From Diatrype stigma (taxonomy: Eukaryota; Ascomycota; Sordariomycetes; Xylariales; Diatrypaceae), in assembly GCA_022225965.2 (NCBI GenBank), contig JAKJXP020000042.1, positions 337,023 to 401,022 on the forward strand: a stretch of 64,000 nt of DNA, in the 5' to 3' direction. The notes under the pieces were generated by a model. It worked only from the letters and a program-made list of their open reading frames with translations. It did not search any database and was not told the DNA's origin. Shown here one piece after another: positions 55,719 through 64,000 of this stretch (positions are counted from its first letter, which is position 1; each line of letters starts with the position of its first letter). The position numbers and the translations under genes are program-made.

Positions 55719-56339
55719 TCACGTTAAATCCTTGGCCATAATCCAGTCTCGCAACACACACGTCCCAATATCGAAGTCCGCCATGCCGACCTTCGCGAAC
55801 CCCAGCCTCTCGTACAATCGCTGAGCCCTTGCATTCTTCTCCCACACCGTCAGCCACAGCTTCTTGAAGCCTTCCGACCGTGCCCTGGCCTCCGCCACAG
55901 CGGCAAGCTGGGTTCCGATGCCACGGCCGTGGACAGCGGTATCGACATAGAGTCTGTGCAATTGCGCTACCAGCTCCGATTCGGCGGCCGGAGCCGGATC
56001 CGAATTGTTTGCAGTCTTATTATTAGCCCGGCCAAGGGAACCGTTTGTGATGCCGCGGACTAGGTAGACGTAGCCGAAGAGAGGAGCCGCCCTCCCATCT
56101 GCATCTGCATCTGCGCCGCCGCCCCTCGCGATCCACGTCGAGACGTGTGACCGCCGCATCTCTGCCTCAAAGGCCCCTGCGGAGTATTCCACCGCGAGAA
56201 AGGCGGCCAGGTCGTCTGGGGGTAGCGAGGGTCCGAAGCTTTCGGTAAATACTCTGGTGCCTAAGGAAGACATTGCCGGCGCATCGCAGAGCTTTGCCTC
56301 GAGGATTTGCACTTCTGGTGTTATAACGCTTGATGGCAT
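55719..56339 (-). CDS. GNAT family N-acetyltransferase
   Basis: From ATG 56339 the frame encodes 206 aa. The region upstream stays open but has no ATG, so a longer start is not supported. Features are an N-terminal strand (EVQILEAKLCDAPAMSSLG), a helix FTESFGPSLPPDDLAAFLA, a strand with FGYVYLVRG, then motif A: LHRLYVDTAVHGRGIGTQLA, the Q/R-x-x-G-x-G/A acetyl-CoA pyrophosphate loop. Motif B follows as LWLTVWEKNARAQRLYERLGF. This matches GNATs of the RimI/SSAT-like type. It transfers an acetyl group from acetyl-CoA to an amine; the substrate is unknown. An Ala/Asp-rich linker (GGGADADADGR) and an Asn/Ala-rich loop before motif A are lineage-type low-complexity inserts. Confidence 0.87.
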   Translation of the reverse strand: MPSSVITPEVQILEAKLCDAPAMSSLGTRVFTESFGPSLPPDDLAAFLAVEYSAGAFEAEMRRSHVSTWIARGGGADADADGRAAPLFGYVYLVRGITNGSLGRANNKTANNSDPAPAAESELVAQLHRLYVDTAVHGRGIGTQLAAVAEARARSEGFKKLWLTVWEKNARAQRLYERLGFAKVGMADFDIGTCVLRDWIMAKDLT

Positions 56340-57615
56340 ATTTGTTGGTTCTGCCGTTGTTGCTGGAATCTGGTCTGCTGTTGTCAGAGGTTCCACGACG
56401 CTGTTATCTGGTTTCGAAGAAGTGGTGGCCGTATCGAATGATGACGTCGAGGGCGTGAATGTATCAGAGCTTACTCAAGTAGCAGTTGGCAAAATAGTTA
56501 TATGCAGTCATGTTGCATTGCAATATTCATAGCATCCTTTCTGTGAGTCGAGACCTAGACTTGTCTAGGAGACTGAGACCAGCGAACCATGTGATCCACC
56601 GAGCATGCCATTATGCAAGAGGTAACTTGAGATACCTAACCAGGATCTTCGGGTTCAAGTCCTGTCATCCGTAAAGGGTTCTCGGGTGCGATCTGCTTAC
56701 CTAAGAAGCCCCTTTTGACAACCTTGGAGGTATGAATAAGGAACTTTTCCCACTACTTTGTTGCAATATCGAACACTCAGTACGGAGATTCTTAGTGATT
56801 CAGTGTGGTCCAAAAGTCTAAACCGCCAGACTGGGCTCGAACTCAAACCCTCCCATTAGACCTTAAGACCCCTCTCGAACCCCTCTGACGATCTCCAATA
56901 ATCTCCTGGGGTCATTCTCAGTCTCACACACGCACACCTACGTACCTAAGCGTAGGTTACAATATACTCAGTTCACGAAGCAAGAGTCAAAGTTCAAGAA
57001 AGACTTGCCTCTCCCGCTACCCATGCTTTAAGTTCGTCAGACGATTGCATCACTCCACATAAGGGAGTGATGCTTCTGTTGTTAGATTGGTTTTCTGCCA
57101 GACGACCAATTGGATGAGACGAACAGCTGGCAACAACGTATATAGAACCCGTCGCCACGTTCCCTAAAACCAAAGCTCTCGAACTATTTGAGGTTAAAAT
57201 TTTGTGCGGTTTCATCTGAGTGTTTCATCTCAGCGCACCCCCATGATTCCTCTCAAGGTTTTAGCTTCATGTTTTCATATATAAAGTTTGAAATACTATG
57301 TCGCTGCTAGCTATCAGATGTGAACTATAACGTCGGCTGCTCGCCTCCTAGTACCTTTCTCCGCAAGGCCTAGCTACCCAGGTAGCCATATAAATATCGG
57401 ACATCATGGCACACCTCGAGACCTATTACCCATACTCAGGTTCACATCAGTCCCACTCCCAACCCCTATCCCGAACCTATCGGCCACCAACACTTCGAGC
57501 ATTCATCCCCTACATTGATCAGCTGTCACCAGATATATTCTGAAATTATATTTAACAGCTGGACCTTGCTAGCTTGGGCACTTCCCCTTACTACCCTTCT
57601 ATATATTCCATCGCT
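56340..57615. other. Intergenic between divergent GNAT and 2EXR genes
   Basis: This is a shared 1.3-kb upstream region. A GGTTCAAGTCCTG string near 56653 and a TTGAGTTCGAGCCC-like string on the minus strand near 56830 recall tRNA T-arms, but neither folds into a complete tRNA. A TATA-like box is listed separately. Confidence 0.5.
57388..57397 (+). promoter_or_regulatory. TATA box candidate for the 2EXR gene
   Basis: CATATAAATA occurs 220 bp upstream of the ATG at 57616 and is followed by a C-rich stretch (57440-57500) of the kind seen around fungal transcription starts. This is inference from position and motif only. Confidence 0.4.
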
Positions 57616-58794
57616 ATGTACGTATCACAGCTCACGAACACGCACCGGGGACGCACTGTGCCCCAGTCCTTCCACCTTTTCTCCCAGCTCCCCCCTGAGA
57701 TCAGAGATGACATATGGCACTACGCCTACGCGTCCGAGACGCCCAACCCGGGCGTCCACTTTTTCGAAGTGTGCAAGACACCACGTACGGGCCTGTGCTT
57801 CCATCTTAAGAAGGCTGCAGCCAGACCTACCCGAGAACTGTGCACGGTGGCGTCCTACAAAGGCACCTGGGCTGTCGAGGGCCGGCCTCGCGCTACAGAG
57901 GAGCTGAGCCTCAGCCCCATGTCAACGGGCTATGCTAACGACAAGGGTTTTTATGCCAATCGAGGTGTCTCTAGCTATCGGGGAAACCAAGGCATCCTGA
58001 ACGCCTGCCGCGAGTCCCGCGAGGCCGCTCTGTGGTGGGCCGAGTTCCTGCAGGGGAACAGCCACCTGGCTCTCCTCATCACCTCCCCAAAAACAGGCGC
58101 CGCTCCAAGCTGTATCACAATCGACGTCGCCCAGGACCTGATCTGCTTGCTCCCGCACTGGGTGGGTTGCCTAGCCTGGGAAGGTGACGAATATAGCTTC
58201 AGTCTATTGAAAAGTCTGCGTGTCAAAGGTACAGGACACGCAGTAACCCGGCTTGCCATGCAGTGGGATCCTTTCATGTATACCGGCACCATGAGTGAGT
58301 ATTCCGGGATGAGCCTACATCACCGTCGAAAAACTTTCCACCCTTTCCTCGTCCAGCTGTTGGCTCACCTGAAACGGGAAACCTTCGTCGAGGCGGACTA
58401 TCCCCGGACTGAAAAAGATGAAGGAGACTTCGAAGTCAACCGCCCCTTCAATGGCCATTCCGAGTTCAAGGGGAAGTTTTACCTCATCGACGAGTCTATC
58501 GCGCTCAAAGACCCATCAAAGCTACAAGACTTGGAGCGCTGCCGGAAGCCCGAATTCGTCTGTGGTGGCAGGAAGTACTTTAAGGTTGAGGAGAATGACA
58601 AGTTCTTCGTTTATCAACCGGTCGAACGCGTCTTAGATACGCTTAAGGATTTGGAGCGAGCCGTTCTTAGGCACGAGTATGGCGATCTCCCTGCTGACAT
58701 GCCATTCTGGGGAGTGTATAATCCTATGGTCAATTTCAAAGGCACAATCGGCTGCTCGCTATATGCCTTGGCAGTTGTAAATTCTAGAACTTAA
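57616..58794 (+). CDS. 2EXR domain protein
   Basis: From ATG 57616 the frame encodes 392 aa without introns. The upstream in-frame codon at 57574 is TTG and is not used as a start. Residues about 17-35 read SFHLFSQLPPEIRDDIWHYA, the signature of the 2EXR family, an F-box-like fungal expansion. A second landmark is GNQGILNACRESREAALWW (about 130-150), the family's 'L..C.ESR..A' helix. The rest is a globular mixed region with YFKVEENDKFFVY near residue 320. These proteins are numerous in Pezizomycotina, and their molecular role is not established. The gene is divergent from the GNAT gene, with no sign of functional linkage. Confidence 0.88.
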   Translation: MYVSQLTNTHRGRTVPQSFHLFSQLPPEIRDDIWHYAYASETPNPGVHFFEVCKTPRTGLCFHLKKAAARPTRELCTVASYKGTWAVEGRPRATEELSLSPMSTGYANDKGFYANRGVSSYRGNQGILNACRESREAALWWAEFLQGNSHLALLITSPKTGAAPSCITIDVAQDLICLLPHWVGCLAWEGDEYSFSLLKSLRVKGTGHAVTRLAMQWDPFMYTGTMSEYSGMSLHHRRKTFHPFLVQLLAHLKRETFVEADYPRTEKDEGDFEVNRPFNGHSEFKGKFYLIDESIALKDPSKLQDLERCRKPEFVCGGRKYFKVEENDKFFVYQPVERVLDTLKDLERAVLRHEYGDLPADMPFWGVYNPMVNFKGTIGCSLYALAVVNSRT

Positions 58795-59061
58795 GGCTGA
58801 TGGTGTCTTGGTTGTTTTGATGGGATCATGCGGCATAGTGGAACATTGAAAGAAGGATAGATAGTCAGAACTGTTAGGCGCTTCAGATTGTAACATATAT
58901 AGTCTTTTCAAATTGAAGCCGCTGAGCTCTATTATATCATAGTAAAGGTTCTTCAACAATATCTTCTATAACCCTATATACCGCCTGGTGAAGCGCGGGT
59001 TTTCATAGCAGCAGATTTGGAAACAGATCGGGTGTGTGATAATACATTATACCGCCTGTGA

Positions 59062-59615
59062 TCAAACCTTCTCGATCTGCGGTTTTTTCGCAGAGTCCAT
59101 TCGTGCCTCGTAAACAGCATCGATTAACAAGAAAAGATGATCCCGGTCTTTTCTCAGTGTCTTGATTTGATCGAGTATGGCCTCTTCACAGGCGGCTCTC
59201 TTCTCAATCGCCTTGAATAGACGCTGGAGCCTGTCAGACTTCAGGGTGGACCTTCAAGGCTGGTTGGTTAGACGTCCGGGTCTGGGTTTTGGGTGTGATG
59301 GAAGAGATAACACCCACAGAGTCTCACGCTTTTCATGGTGATTTCTCTCAATGCGGGACTTGATAGTCGCTAGTTCCTCCTTGTGAACACGAGAGATGTT
59401 ATTCCGAGCTGCGGCGCGTTGAGTCTTCAGTTTATCCTATCACGCACATAAGTCAGCCACGGGCTGTCGTATCGCAGGTCCCTCCTCCACCACAAGGGCT
59501 ACCTTATAATGCTTCTCATTACATCTCCGTAGTTTGTACGTTTCTCATTGTCAAGCGAGTCGCTTGATCCGGAATCCGACCCACTAGGTGAGGGGTTCCT
59601 GCGAGTTCGAGCCAT
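59062..59615 (-). CDS. Small charged coiled-coil protein, unknown family
   Basis: Three short exons (59523-59615, 59318-59436, 59062-59251) encode a predicted 133-aa protein. Exon 1 is Ser-rich (ARTRRNPSPSGSDSGSSDS). Exon 2 is basic (TQRAAARNNISRVHKEELA). Exon 3 is helical with alternating charges (LFKAIEKRAACEEAILDQIK, LRKDRDHLFLLID). Introns are 86 nt (GTAATG...ATAG, branch GGCTGAC) and 66 nt (GTGGGT...GAAG, branch TCTAAC). A stronger GTGAGA donor just upstream at 59327 gives the wrong phase, and donor choice is the weak point. The basic part loosely recalls a bZIP, but the invariant N-X7-R spacing and a leucine heptad are missing, so I do not call it one. No exon is long enough to show as an ordinary ORF. 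Confidence 0.6.
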
Positions 59616-60648
59616 GACTTCCTTAGTGTGGTATGAGGTGTTGTGCGTGGCGATTCCTCAAAGTAGCACAGATTGAGTGATGACTTGGAGCACGCACAGG
59701 TAGGTAGAAAGGATAGATACGACAGATCAATTCTTGTTACAATGGCAATGGTTGTTCAATGATATAGAGACCTGTGACCTAGTTTCTACGATGGCGGTTT
59801 GAAAGCTTCGATGTTGATCCTGAACACGAGAAACGCCGACGATTAGGGACGGGGGGGGCCCCAGAGGAATCTTGGGGTAGAATGACATGGTGTAGGTGTG
59901 TGAGTCCGCTACAGTAAGGCAGCAAAGTTAAAGAGCTTCCGGTTCTTCAAGGTTTCATTCTGGAGTGAATTTTTGATGTCGCGCCTTCCAATTTCCAATA
60001 TTCGAAGAGACGTGTTCCATTGCAACTGCAATAAACTTTGTCAGATGGGTAGTACCTACCTAGGTAGTAGCAACCCAAAACACCACTTGGGCCATCTGCT
60101 ACTACTCAGTCGCTACGTAACTGCCATCACCTGGGTACCTAGGTACCTAACTGCCCAATGGTTGCAGTGTCGTCAAGCAGCTTCTCTCGGCCTTCTGTGT
60201 ATGAATGCAGTAGAAGACCACATGGTCTGGTAGCCCCACTACCAAGGGAGAGATAGGTATGAAGTTGATTGTATTGTCAACTTGTTGTCACCATTCAAGG
60301 TTGCTGCCAGTAAAATCGTGAAAAGGGGTAAAAGAGTCCCGCTATGGCAGCTGTGCACAGGCGTCATGTATGTACTGATTGGGCAGCTTCGCCAGCCACC
60401 AGCCACCAACCACCAGCCACAAGCTTTTTATTATCGTCTCACTAGCTCAAGTGGGAGTAGTTGACTTAAATCTTATCGGGTGCCCCACCAAAAAATCTCC
60501 CCGGGACGTGGTACTTTGGTAAGGTTATCGACTTCTGTACAGGAATTCTCGATATTCCATAATCTCGAATTACGATCGGGTTTCCAGAGGTTCCTTTTTC
60601 GTCGCCGATTGCCGTTTCCGCTATCTAGAACCCAATTTCACTGTCGCC
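59616..60648. other. Divergent promoter region of the coiled-coil gene and PXR1
   Basis: This is 1 kb with no gene. It contains TACCTACCTAGGTAGTAG and GGGTACCTAGGTACC palindromes (60052-60070 and 60131-60147), a CCACCAGCCACCAACCACC run (60394-60414) and a pyrimidine-rich stretch just before the PXR1 start. Nothing else is recognised. Confidence 0.5.
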
Positions 60649-61908
60649 ATGGGTCTTTCTGGACCGAAAACGTATTTACACCTTTCTGCTCCCTTTCCGC
60701 AAGAAGACTGCTAATCAAGGACTTACCATAGCCGTCGTAAGCTCGGAGACGACCCGAACAACACGAAATGGAGCCGAAACGAGAATAACTTCGGTCAGAA
60801 GATCATGCGAGCGCAAGGATGGGAACCGGGCAAATTCCTCGGCGCGCAGAACTCCGCGCACTCCCATCTTCATAGCGCCGCGAGCTCCGCTCCCATAAAG
60901 GTGGTCTTGAAAGACGATACCATGGGCCTGGGCGCAAAGCAGCGCCAGAAGCAGAGCACCGAATGCACCGGCCTCGACGGCTTCAAGGATCTTCTTGGCA
61001 GGCTGAATGGAAAGTCAGAGGAAGTCATTGAGACGGAGCAAAGATTACGGTCCGATATTAAGACGAGCCTGTATGTGGAGAGGAGATATGGTGTTATGAG
61101 GTTCGTGAATGGTGGACTACTTGTCGGCGACCAGATGAAAGAGCTGGTCAGTACGGACCCCGCAACCCTCCGACAAGAGAGCACAGGGCAGTCGACATCG
61201 GAAGCCACAGAAGAGGAAGGAAATCAGTCGAAGAAGGTGAAGAAGGAGAAGAAGACGAAGAAGCGGAAAGCAGACGAGGGTGAATCAACGGACGCCACCG
61301 ATACCACAAGAGACAAGAAGCGAAAGAAGCGATCGAAAGAAGGAATCGAACAGAACGAGCCAGCAGAGAAGACTGATTCTCCAGATTTGGCCAAGAAACG
61401 GAAAAAATCCACGAAATCGAAAGAGAAAGACCAGAGCGACGATGATTCCAAATCGAAGAAAGTGAAGAAGGAAAAGAAAAGCAAAAGGTCCAAAGACAAG
61501 TATAGCTCGTCAACCGAGCCCGACATTGAGAGGCAAGAGACTGGCACTGCAGAGGACATTGTCAGCAAGGAAAAGGCGGATAAGAAGAAGAGAAAGATGG
61601 AAAAGAAGGAGAAGAAGTTAGAAAAACTAAAAACATCCAAGGAGACGTCCTCAACGGCCAACCCTACGCCATCGACCATAACACCAGCAGAGAGCGGATC
61701 CTCAACACCTACGGGGACAGGCACTTCTACGCCAGTTGTTGCTAACCGGCACCACGTACGAGCGCGGTTCATAGCGTCGAAACGGTCAGCGATTGCAGAC
61801 ATGCAGGCGTTGAACCAGGTAAGAATTCCTCCCAGCGAAGATACTCGATGGATCTACGCGAGCTGCTTGCTAACAGACTTGTAGATTTTCATGGTCAAGC
61901 CTGTCTGA
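60649..61908 (+). CDS. PXR1: PXR1/PinX1-like G-patch protein (rRNA/snoRNA processing, telomerase inhibitor)
   Basis: Three exons (60649-60671, 60732-61818, 61885-61908) encode 377 aa. The first exon gives MGLSGPKT, and splicing yields RRKLGDDPNNTKWSRNENNFG, then the G-patch FGQKIMRAQGWEPGKFLGA with GLGAKQR (about residues 25-80). A conserved GLDGFKDLLGRLNGK and YGVMRFVNGGLLVGD follow. Next is a long Lys/Glu/Ser nucleolar-localisation region with many KKE/KKR clusters (about 155-305). The final exon adds IFMVKPV after RARFIASKRSAIADMQALNQ. This order is diagnostic of fungal PXR1, which activates the Prp43 helicase in rRNA and snoRNA maturation and, in yeast, restrains telomerase. Introns are 60 nt (GTATTT donor) and 66 nt (GTAAGA...GTAG, branch GCTAAC). 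Confidence 0.94.
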
Positions 61909-62430
61909 AATTGAATTACATTACGTGTGATAGGAGAGCGAGATAATCACCGGATTAGGCGTGACCGCCGAACTCTGCGTTCCAATGATAGACATGCTTA
62001 GAACTATTGCCCTTATATTGAATATACCCTATTTGCGAGACGGCATCAACATACGCCTTCGTTGCGAAAACGTTTCAAAAACCCGTGACAACGCTTGTAT
62101 CTGACATATGCGGCCTATCATGGATACATTGGCCTCCGTTTAACACTGGTGGCTTACGAACTGACATTTCAGCTTAGGATTTTGCAGCGGTGCCGGAAAT
62201 ATTCTTTGTTGACAAGTTCTTCCTATGATGACATACAATACATCAAACCACAAACCACAAACGCCGCTAATGATGCTCCCAAACGGCGATGTCGACATGC
62301 CAGCCTGTCTGTTTGCTGATCAACTAACTAGTTAGCTATAAAGCTGACCAAAAATCACCATCACCAAGCCACTCTGCGTCGAAGTAATGCAAATAAAAAA
62401 AGATCCAAGTCCAGCCCAATCCAACCTAAC
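61909..62430. other. Convergent 3' flanks of PXR1 and the LPMO gene
   Basis: This is 520 bp of AT-richer sequence with no supported gene. A 74-codon forward frame (62095-62319) has no recognisable domain. Confidence 0.55.
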
Positions 62431-63378
62431 CTAACCACTCCAGACCGCCGGCCCGGGGATGGGATAGCTATCGAAGGCGCCATAGATGCTGAACAGAATG
62501 CCCGGGTCCTCAGCGGTATAGAAGCTCGTGGCGGGCTCGCCGGCAGGCAGGGCGGTGGCGCCCGAGCCGCCGACCTTCACGTTAATGCACTGCGGGTAGC
62601 TCTGGGCGCCGTTGGCGCTCCCCGCCGAGTGCAGCGCGATGATCTCGTGCCGCAGCACGTAGTTTCCGGGCGCCAGCCCCGCCGGCAGCTTCACGTCTGC
62701 GCCGAACGACTGCGCGATCAGCGTGTCCGTCGCCCACGTCCCCGGGTTGCTGCCCGATAGCAGACCCGACTCCGATATCTTCGTAAAAGAGAGGCTGTCG
62801 GGGGTGGCGGCCGTGCACTCGCCTGTTATGTTCGGGGGGTTGTCAGCTACGAGCGATCTCCGTCAAGTTGTACGTGGGTGTGCAGACATGTTGTGTTGAC
62901 TAGGTCAGGGGGGAAAGTGGTGGTGGTGCTGGTCAGGCGAAGAGACAACACCAGACGATATAGGACAAGACAAGGGAGAATAGAAACACACAAACGTACC
63001 GCTGCACTTGGCCAGGTAGTTGATGACGGGCCCGTGGTGCGAATCGGGCCACGTGTTCCAGGTCAGCGTTAGGGTGTCGCCGGCGCTGGCCTCGACGTAC
63101 TTGGCGCCGGGAGTTGCGCTCTTGTGGCACGCGATGTCGCTGGTGCCGAAAGCATCCGGCGCCACGAACCCGTTGTCCTGGTTCAGCGCCTTCCAGCCTG
63201 GCGTCTCCGGCGCCGTCCCCTCAGGTTGGTAGTACCAGTTGGGGTTGGCGCCCTCGATCACCGCCCCGCCGTTGACCGAGATGCCCGATACGTAACCGTG
63301 CGCTGAGGCGAGCGGGAGTCCGAGGAAGAACGCGAGCGTAGCCGCCGCTGCGGCGACCGAAGGGGTGGGAGAAGGCAT
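62431..63378 (-). CDS. Lytic polysaccharide monooxygenase, family AA9 (ex-GH61), secreted
   Basis: Two exons (63000-63378, 62431-62822) encode 256 aa. The signal peptide is residues 1-26, ending ASA, so the mature protein starts with His27 (HGYVSGISVNGG), the N-terminal copper ligand of the AA9 histidine brace. The second brace His is in WPDSHHGPVINYLAKC (114/115). NYVLRHEIIALHSAG supplies the second-sphere His, and QSYPQCINVKV carries the axial Tyr. Cysteines in IACHK, AKCSG, GECTA and YPQC fit the family disulfides. There is no cellulose-binding module after the catalytic domain. It oxidatively cleaves cellulose or related beta-glucans using copper and peroxide or oxygen. The 177-nt intron (GTACGT...ACAG, branch TAGCTGAC) is phase-consistent. 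A TATA box and a GGCTAA (XlnR-type) hexamer lie upstream. Confidence 0.96.
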
Positions 63379-63454
63379 GGTGGTGATATGTTCGATCCAA
63401 TGACCGGGTATATGGTATAGGTTATGCAAATGAGGATGAACGAACGAACGGTAC

Positions 63455-63460
63455 GGCTAA
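63455..63460 (+). promoter_or_regulatory. GGCTAA hexamer upstream of the LPMO gene
   Basis: GGCTAA matches the XlnR/Xyr1 (xylanase regulator) core. It lies about 80 bp upstream of the LPMO start, probably inside the 5' leader downstream of the TATA box. A six-base match is weak evidence. Confidence 0.25.
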
Positions 63461-63550
63461 ACTGGCTCAATCAATAGTATGTACAAACCCTGCAGAAGCG
63501 TAGAGTAAGAATAGACGGAAATGCGAGGATCGCTGCTGCTTTCGAGGGCT

Positions 63551-63560
63551 CCTTATATAG
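63551..63560 (-). promoter_or_regulatory. TATA box of the LPMO gene
   Basis: Minus-strand CTATATAAGG lies about 175 bp upstream of the LPMO start codon, a typical position in strongly induced fungal secreted-enzyme genes. No competing gene lies nearby. Confidence 0.65.
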
Positions 63561-64000
63561 GCTGAGTTCAGTAGGCCTATCCCCTGCGTGGTCTGAAAAG
63601 AAAAAGCTTAGCATGCAGCCCACCATAGGTCATCCATCAGTCCACATTTCAACCTGACCAGGGGGAAAGGGCAGACCTACGTGGCGGGTAAGCGAGGCAC
63701 GCTTGTAAACTCGATCACTCACTCGCCCCTATTCTCCGGATCCTCCCTCGTGATGGCATAAGACTTAATCTTTCACTCCGCTGTCATTTTTCTGTTTCGT
63801 TTCAAAGGCCCACCGTCCGTGTCCGTGTGACGGCGGCAGCTCGTCATGGGCGGAAAAACTATTGCTTCCCTTTCGATGTGGTGCTTGTGCGGGCGCCTGT
63901 TGCTGGAACCTTGAAGCATCCCGGAGCGCGGTCCGCCGTATTGCCCGAAGCGGAAATTCGCGGACCTGGGGGGGGGGGGCATCGAATGATACGTCCGAAA
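63561..64000. other. Upstream region of the LPMO gene, no further gene
   Basis: The last 440 bp holds the distal LPMO promoter. A CCTGGGG string running into a G-run at about 63965-63979 includes a CreA-like SYGGRG match. A 69-codon minus frame has no recognisable content. Confidence 0.5.

Noticed and set aside
56586..56675. Possible tRNA ending GGTTCAAGTCCTGTCATCC
   Set aside because: A T-arm-like string is present, but the T-stem has a mismatch and no 5' acceptor strand, D-arm or anticodon stem can be paired upstream.
56818..56885. Possible minus-strand tRNA-Leu relic with TTAAG anticodon-like loop
   Set aside because: The T-stem does not pair and the 5' acceptor complement is missing. 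At best it is a chance resemblance.
59318..59436. bZIP basic region in the small coiled-coil protein
   Set aside because: The spacing N-X7-R/K typical of bZIP is absent and no leucine heptad follows.

Overview
The window is nuclear DNA of a filamentous ascomycete (Pezizomycotina; Sordariomycetes is my best guess, not proven). The genes carry short introns of roughly 50-200 nt with GTRNGT-like donors and CTAAC/CTGAC branch sites. The proteins are typical of moulds: an AA9 lytic polysaccharide monooxygenase, a GPI-anchored extracellular SOD, an Flc/TRP-like ML-domain channel, Zn2Cys6 and C2H2 regulators, a 2EXR protein and a fungal epoxide hydrolase. Most exon models below were assembled by matching splice phase to family conservation, so several genes are split over two or three open frames.

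Layout. Left arm (1-19.7 kb): the end of a glutathione S-transferase-like gene, the tiny V-ATPase f subunit gene, an Flc/TRP-like channel, a 1164-aa C2H2 regulator, a TA-flanked MITE, a DUF202 membrane protein and a Zn2Cys6 regulator. Next comes about 9 kb with no gene I can support, holding a 651-bp MITE with a perfect 8-bp target duplication. Middle (29-42.8 kb): a molybdenum-cofactor-sulfurase-like PLP enzyme, a GPI-anchored Cu-only-type SOD and a decayed cytochrome P450. Another gene-poor stretch (42.8-48.5 kb) carries a third MITE. Right arm (48.5-64 kb): a repetitive mucin-like GPI wall protein, an epoxide hydrolase, a decayed small membrane protein, a GNAT acetyltransferase, a 2EXR protein, a small coiled-coil protein divergent from PXR1 (a G-patch ribosome/telomerase factor), and the AA9 LPMO.

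The genes form no obvious pathway or cluster. Conserved housekeeping genes (V-ATPase f, PXR1, Flc-like channel) alternate with secreted or cell-surface genes (SOD, mucin, LPMO) and with gene-poor intervals holding MITEs, simple repeats, TACCTA/TAGGTA palindromes and relics. The P450 relic has CAG-to-TAG and probable CAA-to-TAA nonsense codons, a pattern expected from repeat-induced point mutation, although it also has a frameshift and a lost splice acceptor that RIP does not make. I found no CRISPR array, rRNA, confident tRNA, toxin, virus or clear new multi-gene system. The most useful results are the three MITEs with defined ends, the two pseudogenes, several small multi-exon genes that simple ORF calling would miss, and some odd low-complexity inserts in otherwise conserved enzymes.
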